NCBI RefSeq assembly: GCF_015356865.1
Contig: NZ_JAAFZA010000034.1
Span: 1 to 62,035, forward strand
Source of the DNA: Catenulispora pinisilvae
GTDB taxonomy: Bacteria; Actinomycetota; Actinomycetes; Streptomycetales; Catenulisporaceae
DNA: 62,035 bases
Direction: 5' to 3'
Shown: piece after piece, positions 32,031 to 40,391 of the stretch
Layout: each line of letters opens with the position of its first letter
Position numbering within the stretch: position 1 is the stretch's first letter
The notes under the pieces: model-generated
The model's input: only the letters and a program-made list of their open reading frames with translations
Told to the model about the DNA's origin: nothing
Databases searched by the model: none
Position numbers and translations under genes: made by a program

Positions 32031-32822
32031 TCACTCCCGCGGTGTGGACTGTGGTGTGGAGTGGGTATCGGAGGTCTTGCGGCGTGCCCTCGATATGCCG
32101 AATGCGCCGACGGCTAGACCGGCCGCGCCGACCACGATGCCCGCGGTGCCCAGCGTTCGGGCGGTGCTGTCGCTGGTCGCCGTGCTCGGGGCTGCCGGGT
32201 TGGCCGTGACCGACTGTGCACTTGTCTGCGTGTCAGAGGGCTGCGAACCGGTGCCGGTGCCGGTGCTGGTTAGTGTCAGCACCGGTGCCGGGTGGTCTGG
32301 TGTGGGCTGGCCGGGTTGGGCGAGGTCGATCCAGCGCACCACGTCGCCGTTGGAGTACGTCTGCACGGCCTTGAACACCAACTGGTTCGTGTCATCGGGC
32401 AGTTTGCCCAGCATCACCCGGAAGCCCTGGTACTGTCCGGGCGCGAGCGCCCCGCCGGTCCAGGTGAGTTCGGAGACGACTTGCGTGACGGTGCCGTCGT
32501 CGGTGGTGATGGGCTTGGGCAGTGTCGAATTCGTCACCGCGACCTTCCAGCCGGGTGTGGGTTCGGGTAGGACGCCGGTGATCGGGTGGTCGGTGGGCAG
32601 GACCACCTCAAGTTGTGTGGTGTTCGCGGTGGCTTCCTCGTTGGGGACGCGGAAGGTCAGCTCCACATCGCTGCCGCCCTTGGCCGTCGTGTCGGGTCCG
32701 ATGGTGACGTGTGCGGAGGCGACGCCTGCGGAGGTGAGGATGAACAGTGCCGCGCTGGCGAGGACGGCTGCCAGCGGCTTCCTAGAGGTGAACGCTCGTG
32801 CGGATCGTCGATGGCCGGACAT
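32031..32822 (-). CDS. YcnI family (DUF1775) copper-associated protein
   Basis: 263 aa. A signal peptide ends ASA, leaving His at the mature N-terminus (HVTIGPDTTAKGG), as in YcnI copper proteins. The DUF1775 body is seen in DVELTFRVPNEEA, TTQLEVVLPTDHPI and LAPGQYQGFRVMLGKLP. The tail has a Thr/Gly/Ser linker (TSTGTGTGS) and a C-terminal membrane helix with Arg/Lys. The start overlaps the upstream gene stop by one base (TGATG), so the two are coupled. It acts at the outer membrane face with CopCD and the cupredoxin. Confidence 0.85.
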   Translation of the reverse strand: MSGHRRSARAFTSRKPLAAVLASAALFILTSAGVASAHVTIGPDTTAKGGSDVELTFRVPNEEATANTTQLEVVLPTDHPITGVLPEPTPGWKVAVTNSTLPKPITTDDGTVTQVVSELTWTGGALAPGQYQGFRVMLGKLPDDTNQLVFKAVQTYSNGDVVRWIDLAQPGQPTPDHPAPVLTLTSTGTGTGSQPSDTQTSAQSVTANPAAPSTATSDSTARTLGTAGIVVGAAGLAVGAFGISRARRKTSDTHSTPQSTPRE

Positions 32823-33244
32823 CAGGGTTCTCCCTTCGAGGCGTCGGCGCGGGTCCACCGGGGCCGAATGATCAGTGGTGTCAGCGCTGCTATGGCGGCG
32901 GCTTGGCCGATCAGGGCCCAGACTTTGTCGGCGTACCAGATCGGCTCGTACATGTTGGGAAGCGGTCCGATGGCGCCGGGGTTGGCGTAGCGGTAGATCA
33001 GGATCGCCGCCAGGCCCGCAGCGGCGGTGAGCCACGCGAAGGCGTCTGCTGCGCGGTGTCGCCACAGCACGACCAGCAGCAGGGCGAGGATCGCGGCGGC
33101 GGCCTCGATGCGGAACAGCGTGCCCTGGCTGATGACGGATGAGGCGATCGGGTCGTAGCGGTGTGCCAGGTGCAGGTGGACGTAGGCGTCCACAGCCAGG
33201 CCGACGGCTGCGACACCCCGCAGGACGATGGTGATGGCCGTCAT
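32822..33244 (-). CDS. Small membrane protein in copper block
   Basis: 140 aa with four likely transmembrane helices (ITIVLRGVAAVGLAVDAYVH, AAAAILALLLVVLW, FAWLTAAAGLAAILIY, WALIGQAAAIAALTPLII). The first helix carries HLHLAH, which may bind metal. No catalytic motif is recognised. Similar proteins lie next to ycnI in actinobacteria. It overlaps ycnI by one base. Confidence 0.7.
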   Translation of the reverse strand: MTAITIVLRGVAAVGLAVDAYVHLHLAHRYDPIASSVISQGTLFRIEAAAAILALLLVVLWRHRAADAFAWLTAAAGLAAILIYRYANPGAIGPLPNMYEPIWYADKVWALIGQAAAIAALTPLIIRPRWTRADASKGEP

Positions 33245-33254
33245 CGCGGGTCTC

Positions 33255-33725
33255 CTATCCGACTGTCAGGGTGCCGTGCATGGAGGCGTGGATGCTGCAT
33301 ACGTAGGGGTAGTTGCCGGCGGTGGCCGGTGCCGTGAATGTCGCCGACTTCCCGGGGTTGATGTCGCCGGTGTCGAAGGTGCCGCCGGCGGCTGTCAGGG
33401 TGTGTGTCACGGAGTCGTGGTTGACGACGGTGACGGCCTGACCGGGGTGCACGGTGAGGTTCGCCGGGCTGAACGCGAAGTTGTCGATGACGATCTGCGC
33501 CGCTGCCGCCGGTGCCGAATTCGGTGCCGAACTGGGTGCCGGACTTGGGGCCGTGGTCGTCGAGGGCGTGGTCGTCGAAGGCGCGGCGGGGGTGCTCGGT
33601 GCGGTGGGGGAGCTGGGTGCGGTGGTGGGTGCCGGGCTGCTCTTGGACGCTGTCGAGGAGCAGCCGGCGGCTGCGAGGAGCAGGGCCGCGGTGGGGACCG
33701 CGAGGCGTCGCAGGGTTCTGGACAT
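33255..33725 (-). CDS. Cupredoxin-domain lipoprotein
   Basis: 156 aa. Lipobox LAAAGCSS (Cys21) with a Ser/Pro/Thr/Ala-rich spacer, then a plastocyanin/amicyanin-like domain: FAFSPANLTVHPGQAVTVVN, DSVTHTL (His), and YVCSIHASMHG (Cys, His and Met). This is a complete type-1 copper site. It would be anchored outside the membrane and may pass electrons or copper to CopCD/YcnI. Ten bases before the small membrane protein gene. Confidence 0.88.
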   Translation of the reverse strand: MSRTLRRLAVPTAALLLAAAGCSSTASKSSPAPTTAPSSPTAPSTPAAPSTTTPSTTTAPSPAPSSAPNSAPAAAAQIVIDNFAFSPANLTVHPGQAVTVVNHDSVTHTLTAAGGTFDTGDINPGKSATFTAPATAGNYPYVCSIHASMHGTLTVG

Positions 33726-33737
33726 GACATGTCCCTT

Positions 33738-34310
33738 CTACTTGCCGGTCCAGCAGCCGAGGATGTCGGTGGTGACCTCGTAGGCCACGTCGGCGCGGCT
33801 GAGTCTGCTCGGGCCGGATGCCGCCGACAGCCCGGTGGCGTCGACGTGCAGGGTCTTGTCGTCCTTGAGGACGACGACGTTGCCGGCGGTGTTCTGGAAC
33901 CCGGGGTTGCCCAGGCCTTCGCTGCCGGTGAGTGGGGTTGTGGTGCCCAGCTGGTGCTGGAGGGTCGTGAGGTAGGTGTTCGCGGACGGGGCGTCCGGGG
34001 ATTCCTTCACCGACAGCACGAGTGTTCCGGATGCCAGGTGGTAGGTGCAGGTGTAGAGATGGTCCGTCCAGGTGGCCGTCGTGGTCGGAGCGGGCGAGGC
34101 GACGAGGATCGTCTCCACCGCGGTCTTGATCTCCGTCCCGCATACCATCAGCGCGGATGCCGACGGTCCGGCGGCGGACGAGCCGGCAGCCGCCGCCGCC
34201 CCGGCCGATGTGCTCGGCGCGGGGGCGGACTCGGTGGCGGCCTTCGCCGAGGCGCAGCCGGCCATCGCGGCCGTCAGCGAGATGGCAGCAATGAGTTTCA
34301 GTCCCCTCAT
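33738..34310 (-). CDS. Putative lipoprotein, unknown function
   Basis: 190 aa. Signal with lipobox AMAGCAS, an Ala/Ser/Pro linker, and a domain with three further Cys (VCGTEIKTAV, YTCTYHLASG, ILGCWTGK), two of which may form a disulfide. It has no catalytic motif I recognise. It lies between the cupredoxin and the sortase genes in the same direction and with short gaps, so it belongs to the extracytoplasmic block. Confidence 0.75.
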   Translation of the reverse strand: MRGLKLIAAISLTAAMAGCASAKAATESAPAPSTSAGAAAAAGSSAAGPSASALMVCGTEIKTAVETILVASPAPTTTATWTDHLYTCTYHLASGTLVLSVKESPDAPSANTYLTTLQHQLGTTTPLTGSEGLGNPGFQNTAGNVVVLKDDKTLHVDATGLSAASGPSRLSRADVAYEVTTDILGCWTGK

Positions 34311-34329
34311 GATGTCCTCCTCTCTGCGG

Positions 34330-35076
34330 TCAGACCGGGTGGATCCCGGTCAAGGTGGCGTAGACGACGATGTCGTCCTGGTAGTGCTGGTTTTCGAACG
34401 GCCCGGCGCAGGTGATCAGCCGCAGTTGCGGGTTGGTGGTGTTGCCGTAGACGGTCAGCGTCGGGAAGGAGCTCTTGGCGTACTTCTCGACGCCGTCGAT
34501 CCGGAACACGGCGACGGTGTTGTCGCTGCGGGTGACGTCGACGGTGTCGCCGGGGCGGAGCGCGCCCAGGTTGTAGAAAACGCCTTCGGCGCCGGTGGTG
34601 CCGTCGATGTGGCCGACGATGACCGCCGGGCCGACCTGCCCCGGTGCGGGGGAGTAGCGGTACCAGCCCGGAATCGCCGGGGTGGTCAGCGGCGGTGTCG
34701 CGATGGAGCCGTCAGAGTTCTGGCCCAGCTGCATCAGCGTGTGGCTCACCTCGATCTCCGGGATGCTGATCGCGGTGGGTGTGGGGACCGGCGCGGCTGG
34801 CGGCTGTGGTGTCGTCGGCGACGGCGCGGGTGCGGGTTTCGACGCGCTCGACCCGGTGCCGGTGCCGGTGCCTGTGGTGCTCAGCGTGCCGGTGGTGCCC
34901 GCAGCCCCCGGCACCCCCGAAGCCGGCAGCGCGGCCGAAGCCGGAGGCTGCGGCGGGTGGTGCTGCGAGGAGATCCCGAGCGCCAGCGTCCCTGCTGAGG
35001 CCAGCAGGAAGACGGCGGCCGCCGACGCCAGCAGACGCCGGCGGCCACTACCGAACAGCCTTGTCAGCCAAGACAT
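34330..35076 (-). CDS. Class F sortase with no visible catalytic Arg
   Basis: 248 aa. N-terminal membrane anchor (LLASAAAVFLLASAGTLAL), a Pro/Thr/Gly linker with a TG repeat, then the sortase beta-barrel: IPGWYRYSPAPGQVGPAVIVGHIDG (catalytic His) and LRLITCAGPF (catalytic Cys). Sortases also need an Arg shortly after the Cys; here ENQHYQDDIVVYATLTG holds none. Either an Arg elsewhere serves or the enzyme is altered. It would act on surface proteins. The neighbouring CHRD gene, 13 bases upstream, is the likely partner. Confidence 0.8.
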   Translation of the reverse strand: MSWLTRLFGSGRRRLLASAAAVFLLASAGTLALGISSQHHPPQPPASAALPASGVPGAAGTTGTLSTTGTGTGTGSSASKPAPAPSPTTPQPPAAPVPTPTAISIPEIEVSHTLMQLGQNSDGSIATPPLTTPAIPGWYRYSPAPGQVGPAVIVGHIDGTTGAEGVFYNLGALRPGDTVDVTRSDNTVAVFRIDGVEKYAKSSFPTLTVYGNTTNPQLRLITCAGPFENQHYQDDIVVYATLTGIHPV

Positions 35077-35089
35077 GACTGCCTACTTC

Positions 35090-35884
35090 CTACTTCTGGA
35101 CGGCGTTCCGGCGCCGCAGATACAGCGCGCCACCAGCGGTGGCCGCCAGGCCCGCGCTCGCGGCGAACATCCACGGCTCGGCCAGACCGGAGGTCCCGCC
35201 GCCACCGGTGTTCACCCCGCCACCGGGAACCGAGGTCATCTGCGAGACCTGAAGCGGTCCGCACAGCGCCGGGGAGGTCGCGGCCAGCGGCAGCGACGGA
35301 ACCAGGTCACTGGGCTCGCCCTGGGCCTGGGCGCTGAGCGTCGTCGGGTCCAGACCGTGGACCACGATCACGGCCTTGCCGGACTGGATCGAGGCCACGG
35401 TCGCGGCGTCCAGGGTGATGGTGCGGGAGTAGTCGAACGACCCGCCGGACGGGGCGATCTTGACGTCGGTGCCCGCCGCCGGGCTGGTGTCCCCGCTGAC
35501 GCTCAGCGTGGTACCGATCCCGCCGTAGAACGACGCACCCTCAGTGGTGCTGACCACGCCGTCGCCGTTGGTGTCGGCCGAGGCGCCCGGGCAGGTGCCC
35601 GCCGCACCGATGTGGATGTGCTGCACGTGCGGGTAGGCCGCGCCCATGAAGGTCGTGGCCAGCCCCTGCACCTTCTCGGTGATGACGGCCTGGTCGCCGT
35701 TCAGCTGGAGCATCAGCGTCCCGGAGCCGGTGGCGTGGTTCAGCGGGTTCAGCGTCGCCATGTACGTGGCGCTGGATGTCTGCGCACTGGCCGTCGAGGC
35801 GGTGAAAGCCAGCGGGAATGCCAGCAACGCCGCGGGCGCCGCAGCCATCGCCATGATCCTGGTCGTTCTCTTGGTACGCGTCAT
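35090..35884 (-). CDS. CHRD-domain surface protein
   Basis: 264 aa from an ATG with a perfect GGAGGAG; a start five codons earlier is less likely. Signal peptide (AAAPAALLAFPLAFTASTASA), then a CHRD domain (YMATLNPLN, GTLMLQLNGDQAVITEKVQGL, YPHVQHIHIG, KAVIVVHGLDP). The C-terminus has a Gly-rich spacer, LAEPW, a membrane helix and YLRRRNA, the layout of a wall-sorting signal, although LPxTG is not present. It is followed closely by the class F sortase gene. CHRD proteins are often found with sortases in actinobacteria; function unknown. Confidence 0.8.
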   Translation of the reverse strand: MTRTKRTTRIMAMAAAPAALLAFPLAFTASTASAQTSSATYMATLNPLNHATGSGTLMLQLNGDQAVITEKVQGLATTFMGAAYPHVQHIHIGAAGTCPGASADTNGDGVVSTTEGASFYGGIGTTLSVSGDTSPAAGTDVKIAPSGGSFDYSRTITLDAATVASIQSGKAVIVVHGLDPTTLSAQAQGEPSDLVPSLPLAATSPALCGPLQVSQMTSVPGGGVNTGGGGTSGLAEPWMFAASAGLAATAGGALYLRRRNAVQK

Positions 35885-36276
35885 CGTGCTCTCCTCCAAC
35901 TACTGGTGTTCAGGCTCCTGATGACGTCTCTGACCCGTGGGTTGCGGATCAGGACCGAAGGAAGATGTGCGCCGGGATTCTGGAGCGCACCGAGTTGGCC
36001 TTCTGCCGTGATTCGGAGGCGACGGCCGGGCGGATTGGTCGACGGAGCGGCCGATCGGAGATTCTTTTGGATTCCACGGCGGGTGCATGTTCTTGCCAGT
36101 CGCGTGGGCAGCGATGGGGGGTACCCCGCTGTGCGGGGCACGTTGGGCTGTCGGCGCGGGTGTTTCGGATGGACACTTGTACGAGGAACTCACCTCGTCG
36201 CTCGCCGACGGGGCTCACGCCGCCCTGGACCTCGGTGGCGCCTGACAGTCAGCAGGCGAACCCGAGGTGAAGCCGG
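35885..36276. other. Divergent promoter region without gene
   Basis: About 390 bases between the CHRD gene (leftward) and the kinase gene (rightward). No frame with a domain or a good RBS was found. It should contain both promoters; no strong element was picked out by eye. Confidence 0.5.
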
Positions 36277-37614
36277 ATGGCAGGAACGTCTGAAGGAGAA
36301 CTGGCCGAGGGGCAGTCCTCCGCGATGGCTACGATGTCCCAGCAGATCCCGGAGGACATTGCCGTCCAGATCCCGGAGGGCTTTGCCGTCCAGGACACGG
36401 CCGTCCAGGGCACCGCCGTCCAGGAAGCGCCGACCGCGGAACTGTTCGCGCAACGCTATCGGCTGGGACCTGTTCTGGGGCGCGGCGGTACCGCGCTCGT
36501 CTACCGGGCGGTGGACGAGCGGCTGCGGCGGCCGGTGGCACTCAAGGTGTTCCGCCCCGATGCGGACGCGGCTGCGGCTGCGGACGCGGATGTCAGCGAC
36601 AGCGCCGATCTGGTGCGGCGGTTCGTGGTCGAGGCCCGGCTGCTGGCCCGGCTGCACCACCCGGGCCTGGTGGAGATCTTCGACTTCGGACACCTTCCGC
36701 AGGGCCCTTACCTGGCGCTGGAGCTCATCTCCGGCCCCACGCTCCGGGGGCTGGTAGCCGCGGGGCCGATGCCGTTCGCCGACACGATGCGCGTCGGCCG
36801 CTCCGTGGCCGCCGCCTTGGCCTACATCCACGCCGCCGGAGTGGTGCACCGGGATGTGAAGCCCTCGAACATCCTGCTCGATGAGCAGGGCTTGGCGCGC
36901 CTGGCAGACTTCGGGGTGTCGCTCGCGGTGGACGCAGCCGGGAGCACCATGGTCGGGAACGTCGTGGGTACGGCCGCGTATCTGTCCCCCGAGCAGGTCC
37001 TCGGGGCTCGTGCGGGTTCGGCGGCCGACGTCTTCGCCCTGGGGCTGGTACTCATCGAGTGCCTCACCGGCCGGCGTGAATATCCGGGGTCGCCGGCCGA
37101 GTCGGCCGTCGCCCGATTGCGCCGACTCCCGAATGTGCCTCAAGGCCTGCCGCGCGGCGTGTCGCAGCTGCTGGAACAGATGACGGCGTGGGACCCGGCC
37201 GAACGCCCCGACGCCCAGGAGTGCGCGGCGGTCTTCGGCCGTCCCGGCCCCGTGTATCCGGCCCTGGAGTCGCTGTTGGAGGATGCGATGACCGCGTTCG
37301 ACTCGGACGAAGAGACTGTCTGGGTCCGGCCGCCAGCCCGGCAGCCGGCTTCCACTACCTGGCCGTCCACTGCCCGGCCGTCCGGTAGACGGTTCTCGGC
37401 GGCGCTGGCCGTGGTGGCCGTGCTCTCGGGGGTCGGTGGCGCGGCGATCGCCTCCGGCGCCGACGCCGGAAGTCCTGCCGTGCGGGTTCCGGCCGTCCTA
37501 GCCCATCCCGTGCCGACCGCGGCCCCGGGCAGCGGCTCCTCACCGAGCGCACAGCCGACCCTCGCGACCGTCGTCGCGGTGGTGGCGGCGCCGGCCGACT
37601 CAGAGATCAAATAG
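36277..37614 (+). CDS. Ser/Thr protein kinase (PknB-like, single TM)
   Basis: 445 aa. After about 55 residues with a short VQ-type repeat, the kinase begins: YRLGPVLGRGGTALVYRAVD (Gly loop), VALKVF (Lys), VVHRDVKPSNILLD (catalytic loop), LADFGVS (DFG), GTAAYLSPEQV and DVFALGLVL. A membrane helix (FSAALAVVAVLSGVGGAAIA) near residue 370 is followed by a short Pro/Ser/Thr external tail with no PASTA repeats. It has the residues needed for activity. Start is the ATG at the frame's opening; later ATGs at about codon 17 and 20 are possible. Substrates unknown. Confidence 0.9.
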   Translation: MAGTSEGELAEGQSSAMATMSQQIPEDIAVQIPEGFAVQDTAVQGTAVQEAPTAELFAQRYRLGPVLGRGGTALVYRAVDERLRRPVALKVFRPDADAAAAADADVSDSADLVRRFVVEARLLARLHHPGLVEIFDFGHLPQGPYLALELISGPTLRGLVAAGPMPFADTMRVGRSVAAALAYIHAAGVVHRDVKPSNILLDEQGLARLADFGVSLAVDAAGSTMVGNVVGTAAYLSPEQVLGARAGSAADVFALGLVLIECLTGRREYPGSPAESAVARLRRLPNVPQGLPRGVSQLLEQMTAWDPAERPDAQECAAVFGRPGPVYPALESLLEDAMTAFDSDEETVWVRPPARQPASTTWPSTARPSGRRFSAALAVVAVLSGVGGAAIASGADAGSPAVRVPAVLAHPVPTAAPGSGSSPSAQPTLATVVAVVAAPADSEIK

Positions 37615-37719
37615 AAGAAGGCCGAAGATGGGGGTCCGGCGCGGGCGGGAGGCGGGGACTACCGTGGGCAGTGACCGGCGACGGGGATTCACGCAGTCCA
37701 CAGGGAAGGCGGTGTCGGC

Positions 37720-38481
37720 GTGGTCAGCGATCGGATGGCGATAGTCCTGGCTTTGCTGGACCGCACCTCGGCACCGAACGGCGCCGGCGGCGGGCTGTCG
37801 ATGACGGCCTGTGCGGCGGCCTCGACCGCGCTGGGGGTCGACGGCCTGTGCGCCGTGGTGGGTACCGGGGCCGGCGGCACGGTTCTGGCGTTCGGAGCCC
37901 AGGCGGTCAGCGCCGCACTGGAGGACCTGCAATTCACTCTCGGCGAGGGCCCTTCTCTGGAGGCCGTGGCCTCGGGGGTCCCGGTGCTGGCGGCGGAACT
38001 GGCCGCCGGGGCGGGCCGCTGGCCGGCGTTCACCGGCCCGGCCATTCAGCTGGGGGTGAACGCGGTGTTCGCCTTCCCGCTGCGGATCGGCGCCATCGAT
38101 CTCGGCACGCTCACCGCCTACCGGGCCACGGTCGGGCCGTTGAACCCCGGTCAGATCACCGACGCCCTGGCGCTGGCCGACGCCGTCACGCTCACCGTGC
38201 TGCACCGACAGGCCGCGGACGGCGCCGGCCGAGGTGCCGGCCAAGGCGCCGGCCAAGGCGCCGCCCCGGACGATCAGCCGGGGCCGGGGTGGGCGGCGCC
38301 GGTGACCTACCGCGCCGAGGTCCACCAGGCCACCGGCATGGTCAGCGTCCAGTTCGGAGTGGGTCTGGCCGAGGCCCTGGCGCGGCTGCGGGCCTTCGCT
38401 TTCGGACGGGACCTGCTGCTGGCGGACGTCGCCGCCGACGTGGTCGCCCGCCGCCTGCGCCTCGACGAGGAGGACCGGTGA
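37720..38481 (+). CDS. GAF-ANTAR regulator (first of two)
   Basis: 253 aa. The GAF-like sensor (LEDLQFTLGEGPSLEAVASGVP, then FPLRIGAIDLGTLTAYR) is followed by an Ala/Gly/Gln repeat linker (GAGRGAGQGAGQGA) and a C-terminal ANTAR domain (VHQATGMVSVQFGVGLAEALARLRAFAF). ANTAR proteins bind paired RNA hairpins to prevent transcription termination. The sensor ligand is unknown. A second GAF-ANTAR gene starts 83 bases after the stop on the same strand. Confidence 0.85.
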   Translation: MVSDRMAIVLALLDRTSAPNGAGGGLSMTACAAASTALGVDGLCAVVGTGAGGTVLAFGAQAVSAALEDLQFTLGEGPSLEAVASGVPVLAAELAAGAGRWPAFTGPAIQLGVNAVFAFPLRIGAIDLGTLTAYRATVGPLNPGQITDALALADAVTLTVLHRQAADGAGRGAGQGAGQGAAPDDQPGPGWAAPVTYRAEVHQATGMVSVQFGVGLAEALARLRAFAFGRDLLLADVAADVVARRLRLDEEDR

Positions 38482-38564
38482 GGACCGGTAGGACTGGTGA
38501 GGACCGGCGAGGGCCACCGGCACGCTCGGGTTCCAGGGGCAGAAAACAGGTCTACCGTGGAGAT

Positions 38565-39314
38565 ATGCCCGTGACCCGTGAACGACGGCTCGTCGAGACG
38601 TTCGTCGAGGTGGCCGACACCCTGGTCGACGACTTCGACGTCATCGACCTCCTGCACCTGCTCGCCGAGCGGTGCGTGCAGCTGCTGGACGTCGACGCCG
38701 CCGGCATCATGCTCATCGACCAGCGCGGCAACCTGCACGCCGCCGCGGCCTCCGCCGAGAACGCCCGGCTGCTGGAACTGTTCGAGCTGCAAACCGATGC
38801 CGGGCCCTGCGTCGACTGCTGCCGCACCGGGGCACCCGTGGTCAACGCCGACCTCACCACCAACGCCGCCGGCTGGCCCCGCTTCGCCGAGGCCGCCCAG
38901 GCCTCCGGATTCGTCGCCGTCCACGCTCTGCCGCTGCGCCTGCGCGAGTCCGTCATCGGGGCGTTGAACCTGTTCGCCGCCGACAGCCGGATACTGACCG
39001 ACGACGACGTGCGCGTCGGCCAGGCGCTGGCGGATGTGGCGACCATGGGCATCCTGTCCCAGCGCGGCATCCATCAGGCCGAGCTGTTGGCCGCCCAGCT
39101 CCAGAACGCCCTGAACAGCCGGGTCACGATCGAACAAGCCAAGGGCGTGCTGGCCGAGCGCCGCCAGATCAGCGTCGACGAGGCGTTCACGCTGTTGCGC
39201 CGCCACGCCCGCGACCACAACCTGCGACTGTCCGACGTGGCCCGGGGCGTCGCCGACGGCTCGGCGACCGCCGCGGAGCTGCTGCCCGCAGTTCAGGAAG
39301 GTTCTGAGTTCTGA
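38565..39314 (+). CDS. GAF-ANTAR regulator (second of two)
   Basis: 249 aa. The GAF domain (DLLHLLAERCVQLLDVDAAGIMLID, LQTDAGPCVDCCRTGAPV, FVAVHALPLRLRESVIGALNLF) carries a Cys pair (CVDCC) where other members often have a single Cys; this might allow redox or metal sensing. The ANTAR domain follows (LNSRVTIEQAKGVLAERRQISVDEAF). It overlaps the 3' end of the convergent PlsC-like gene by about 20 bases. Confidence 0.88.
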   Translation: MPVTRERRLVETFVEVADTLVDDFDVIDLLHLLAERCVQLLDVDAAGIMLIDQRGNLHAAAASAENARLLELFELQTDAGPCVDCCRTGAPVVNADLTTNAAGWPRFAEAAQASGFVAVHALPLRLRESVIGALNLFAADSRILTDDDVRVGQALADVATMGILSQRGIHQAELLAAQLQNALNSRVTIEQAKGVLAERRQISVDEAFTLLRRHARDHNLRLSDVARGVADGSATAAELLPAVQEGSEF

Positions 39315-40384
39315 GTTCGGCTTCCCGCCACCCAGCGGTCGATCCGGGCCCAGTTGTCCTCCAGCCAGCCGAGCCGCGACTGTTCCTGCCCCGGTACCTC
39401 CGCCGCCGGCACCACCCACCAGGTGAACGTCACGGGGCTGGCCAACGGGATGGCGCGCCACACGTCGGCGACGGACTGTAGATGGTCCAGGCCGGTGTGC
39501 GCGACGAAGACGACGTCAGCCTCCGGCGCGGCCTCCAGCGCGGCGAACAGCCCGTCGGGGTGCGGCGGCATCACGTTCCGCAGCCGGTCGGCGCGCGCAG
39601 CCTGGCGGACCAAGCCGCGGCGCCGCAGGCGGGTGATGGCCCGGCGGCGCCGACCCGGGGTGAAGTTCCCGCCCTCGGGAAAGATCAGCAGGGCGTCGCC
39701 GTCGGCCAGGTCCCGGGCCAGCTCGCCGATCCGGGCGGCGGTGGCGCCTCGGTCGCCGGGCTGGGGATCGATGAAGGCGTGCGGGATCCTGCCCAACAAC
39801 GCGTCGATCAGGGGATCCCAGGCGAGCGTCTGCTTCAGGACCACCCGGGGAACACGGCCGTAGCCGGACAGGAGGAGGTCCGCCAGCAGGAACGCCCCTC
39901 CGACTCCGCCGTGGCGGCCGCACACGATCATCGGGCCGACGGGAAGGTCCGGCCGGTCTGGTAGGTCCGCCGGGTCTGGCGGGTCTGGTGGGTCTGGCGG
40001 GTCCGACTCCTGCTCTGCGGCCGGGCCGGCGACGAATTCGACGTCGAGTCCGCCGAAACGCCGCGCCGCCTTCCGCAGGGCGGCCAGCGACCTTCTCAAG
40101 GCCCGGATACTGTCTCTTCTGTCCCGTGCCGCGTCGCGGTCGACGCGGAACCGGAGCCACCGCCACGCGGCGAGCAGCAGACCGACGTTCTCGACCGCCG
40201 CGTAGACCGCTGCGGCGCCCAGCACCCGGCGGGCCCGCCCGAGTTGTGGCCGCCAGGGCGCGGAGACGATCGTGAAGACCGCGGCCCCCACTGTGCCGAC
40301 GAGGACCACGACCGATACGGCCACAAGGAGGCAGACCCCGAGCAGGCGGCGGCAGACGGCGCGCGGTGCGCGCAGCGCGTTCAT
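39293..40384 (-). CDS. PlsC-type acyltransferase
   Basis: 363 aa. An N-terminal membrane segment (LLGVCLLVAVSVVVLVGTVG) and a second hydrophobic stretch precede a glycerolphosphate acyltransferase domain. CGRHGGVGGAFLLAD stands where HxxxxD is expected, and LLIFPEGGNFTPGRR is the conserved acceptor motif. A Pro/Asp repeat (DPPDPPDPADLPDRPD) separates the helices from the domain. It probably acylates lysophosphatidate or a related lipid. It begins seven bases after the patatin stop, so the two form a lipid-remodelling pair. Confidence 0.75.
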   Translation of the reverse strand: MNALRAPRAVCRRLLGVCLLVAVSVVVLVGTVGAAVFTIVSAPWRPQLGRARRVLGAAAVYAAVENVGLLLAAWRWLRFRVDRDAARDRRDSIRALRRSLAALRKAARRFGGLDVEFVAGPAAEQESDPPDPPDPPDPADLPDRPDLPVGPMIVCGRHGGVGGAFLLADLLLSGYGRVPRVVLKQTLAWDPLIDALLGRIPHAFIDPQPGDRGATAARIGELARDLADGDALLIFPEGGNFTPGRRRRAITRLRRRGLVRQAARADRLRNVMPPHPDGLFAALEAAPEADVVFVAHTGLDHLQSVADVWRAIPLASPVTFTWWVVPAAEVPGQEQSRLGWLEDNWARIDRWVAGSRTQNSEPS

Positions 40385-40391
40385 ATGCCGC

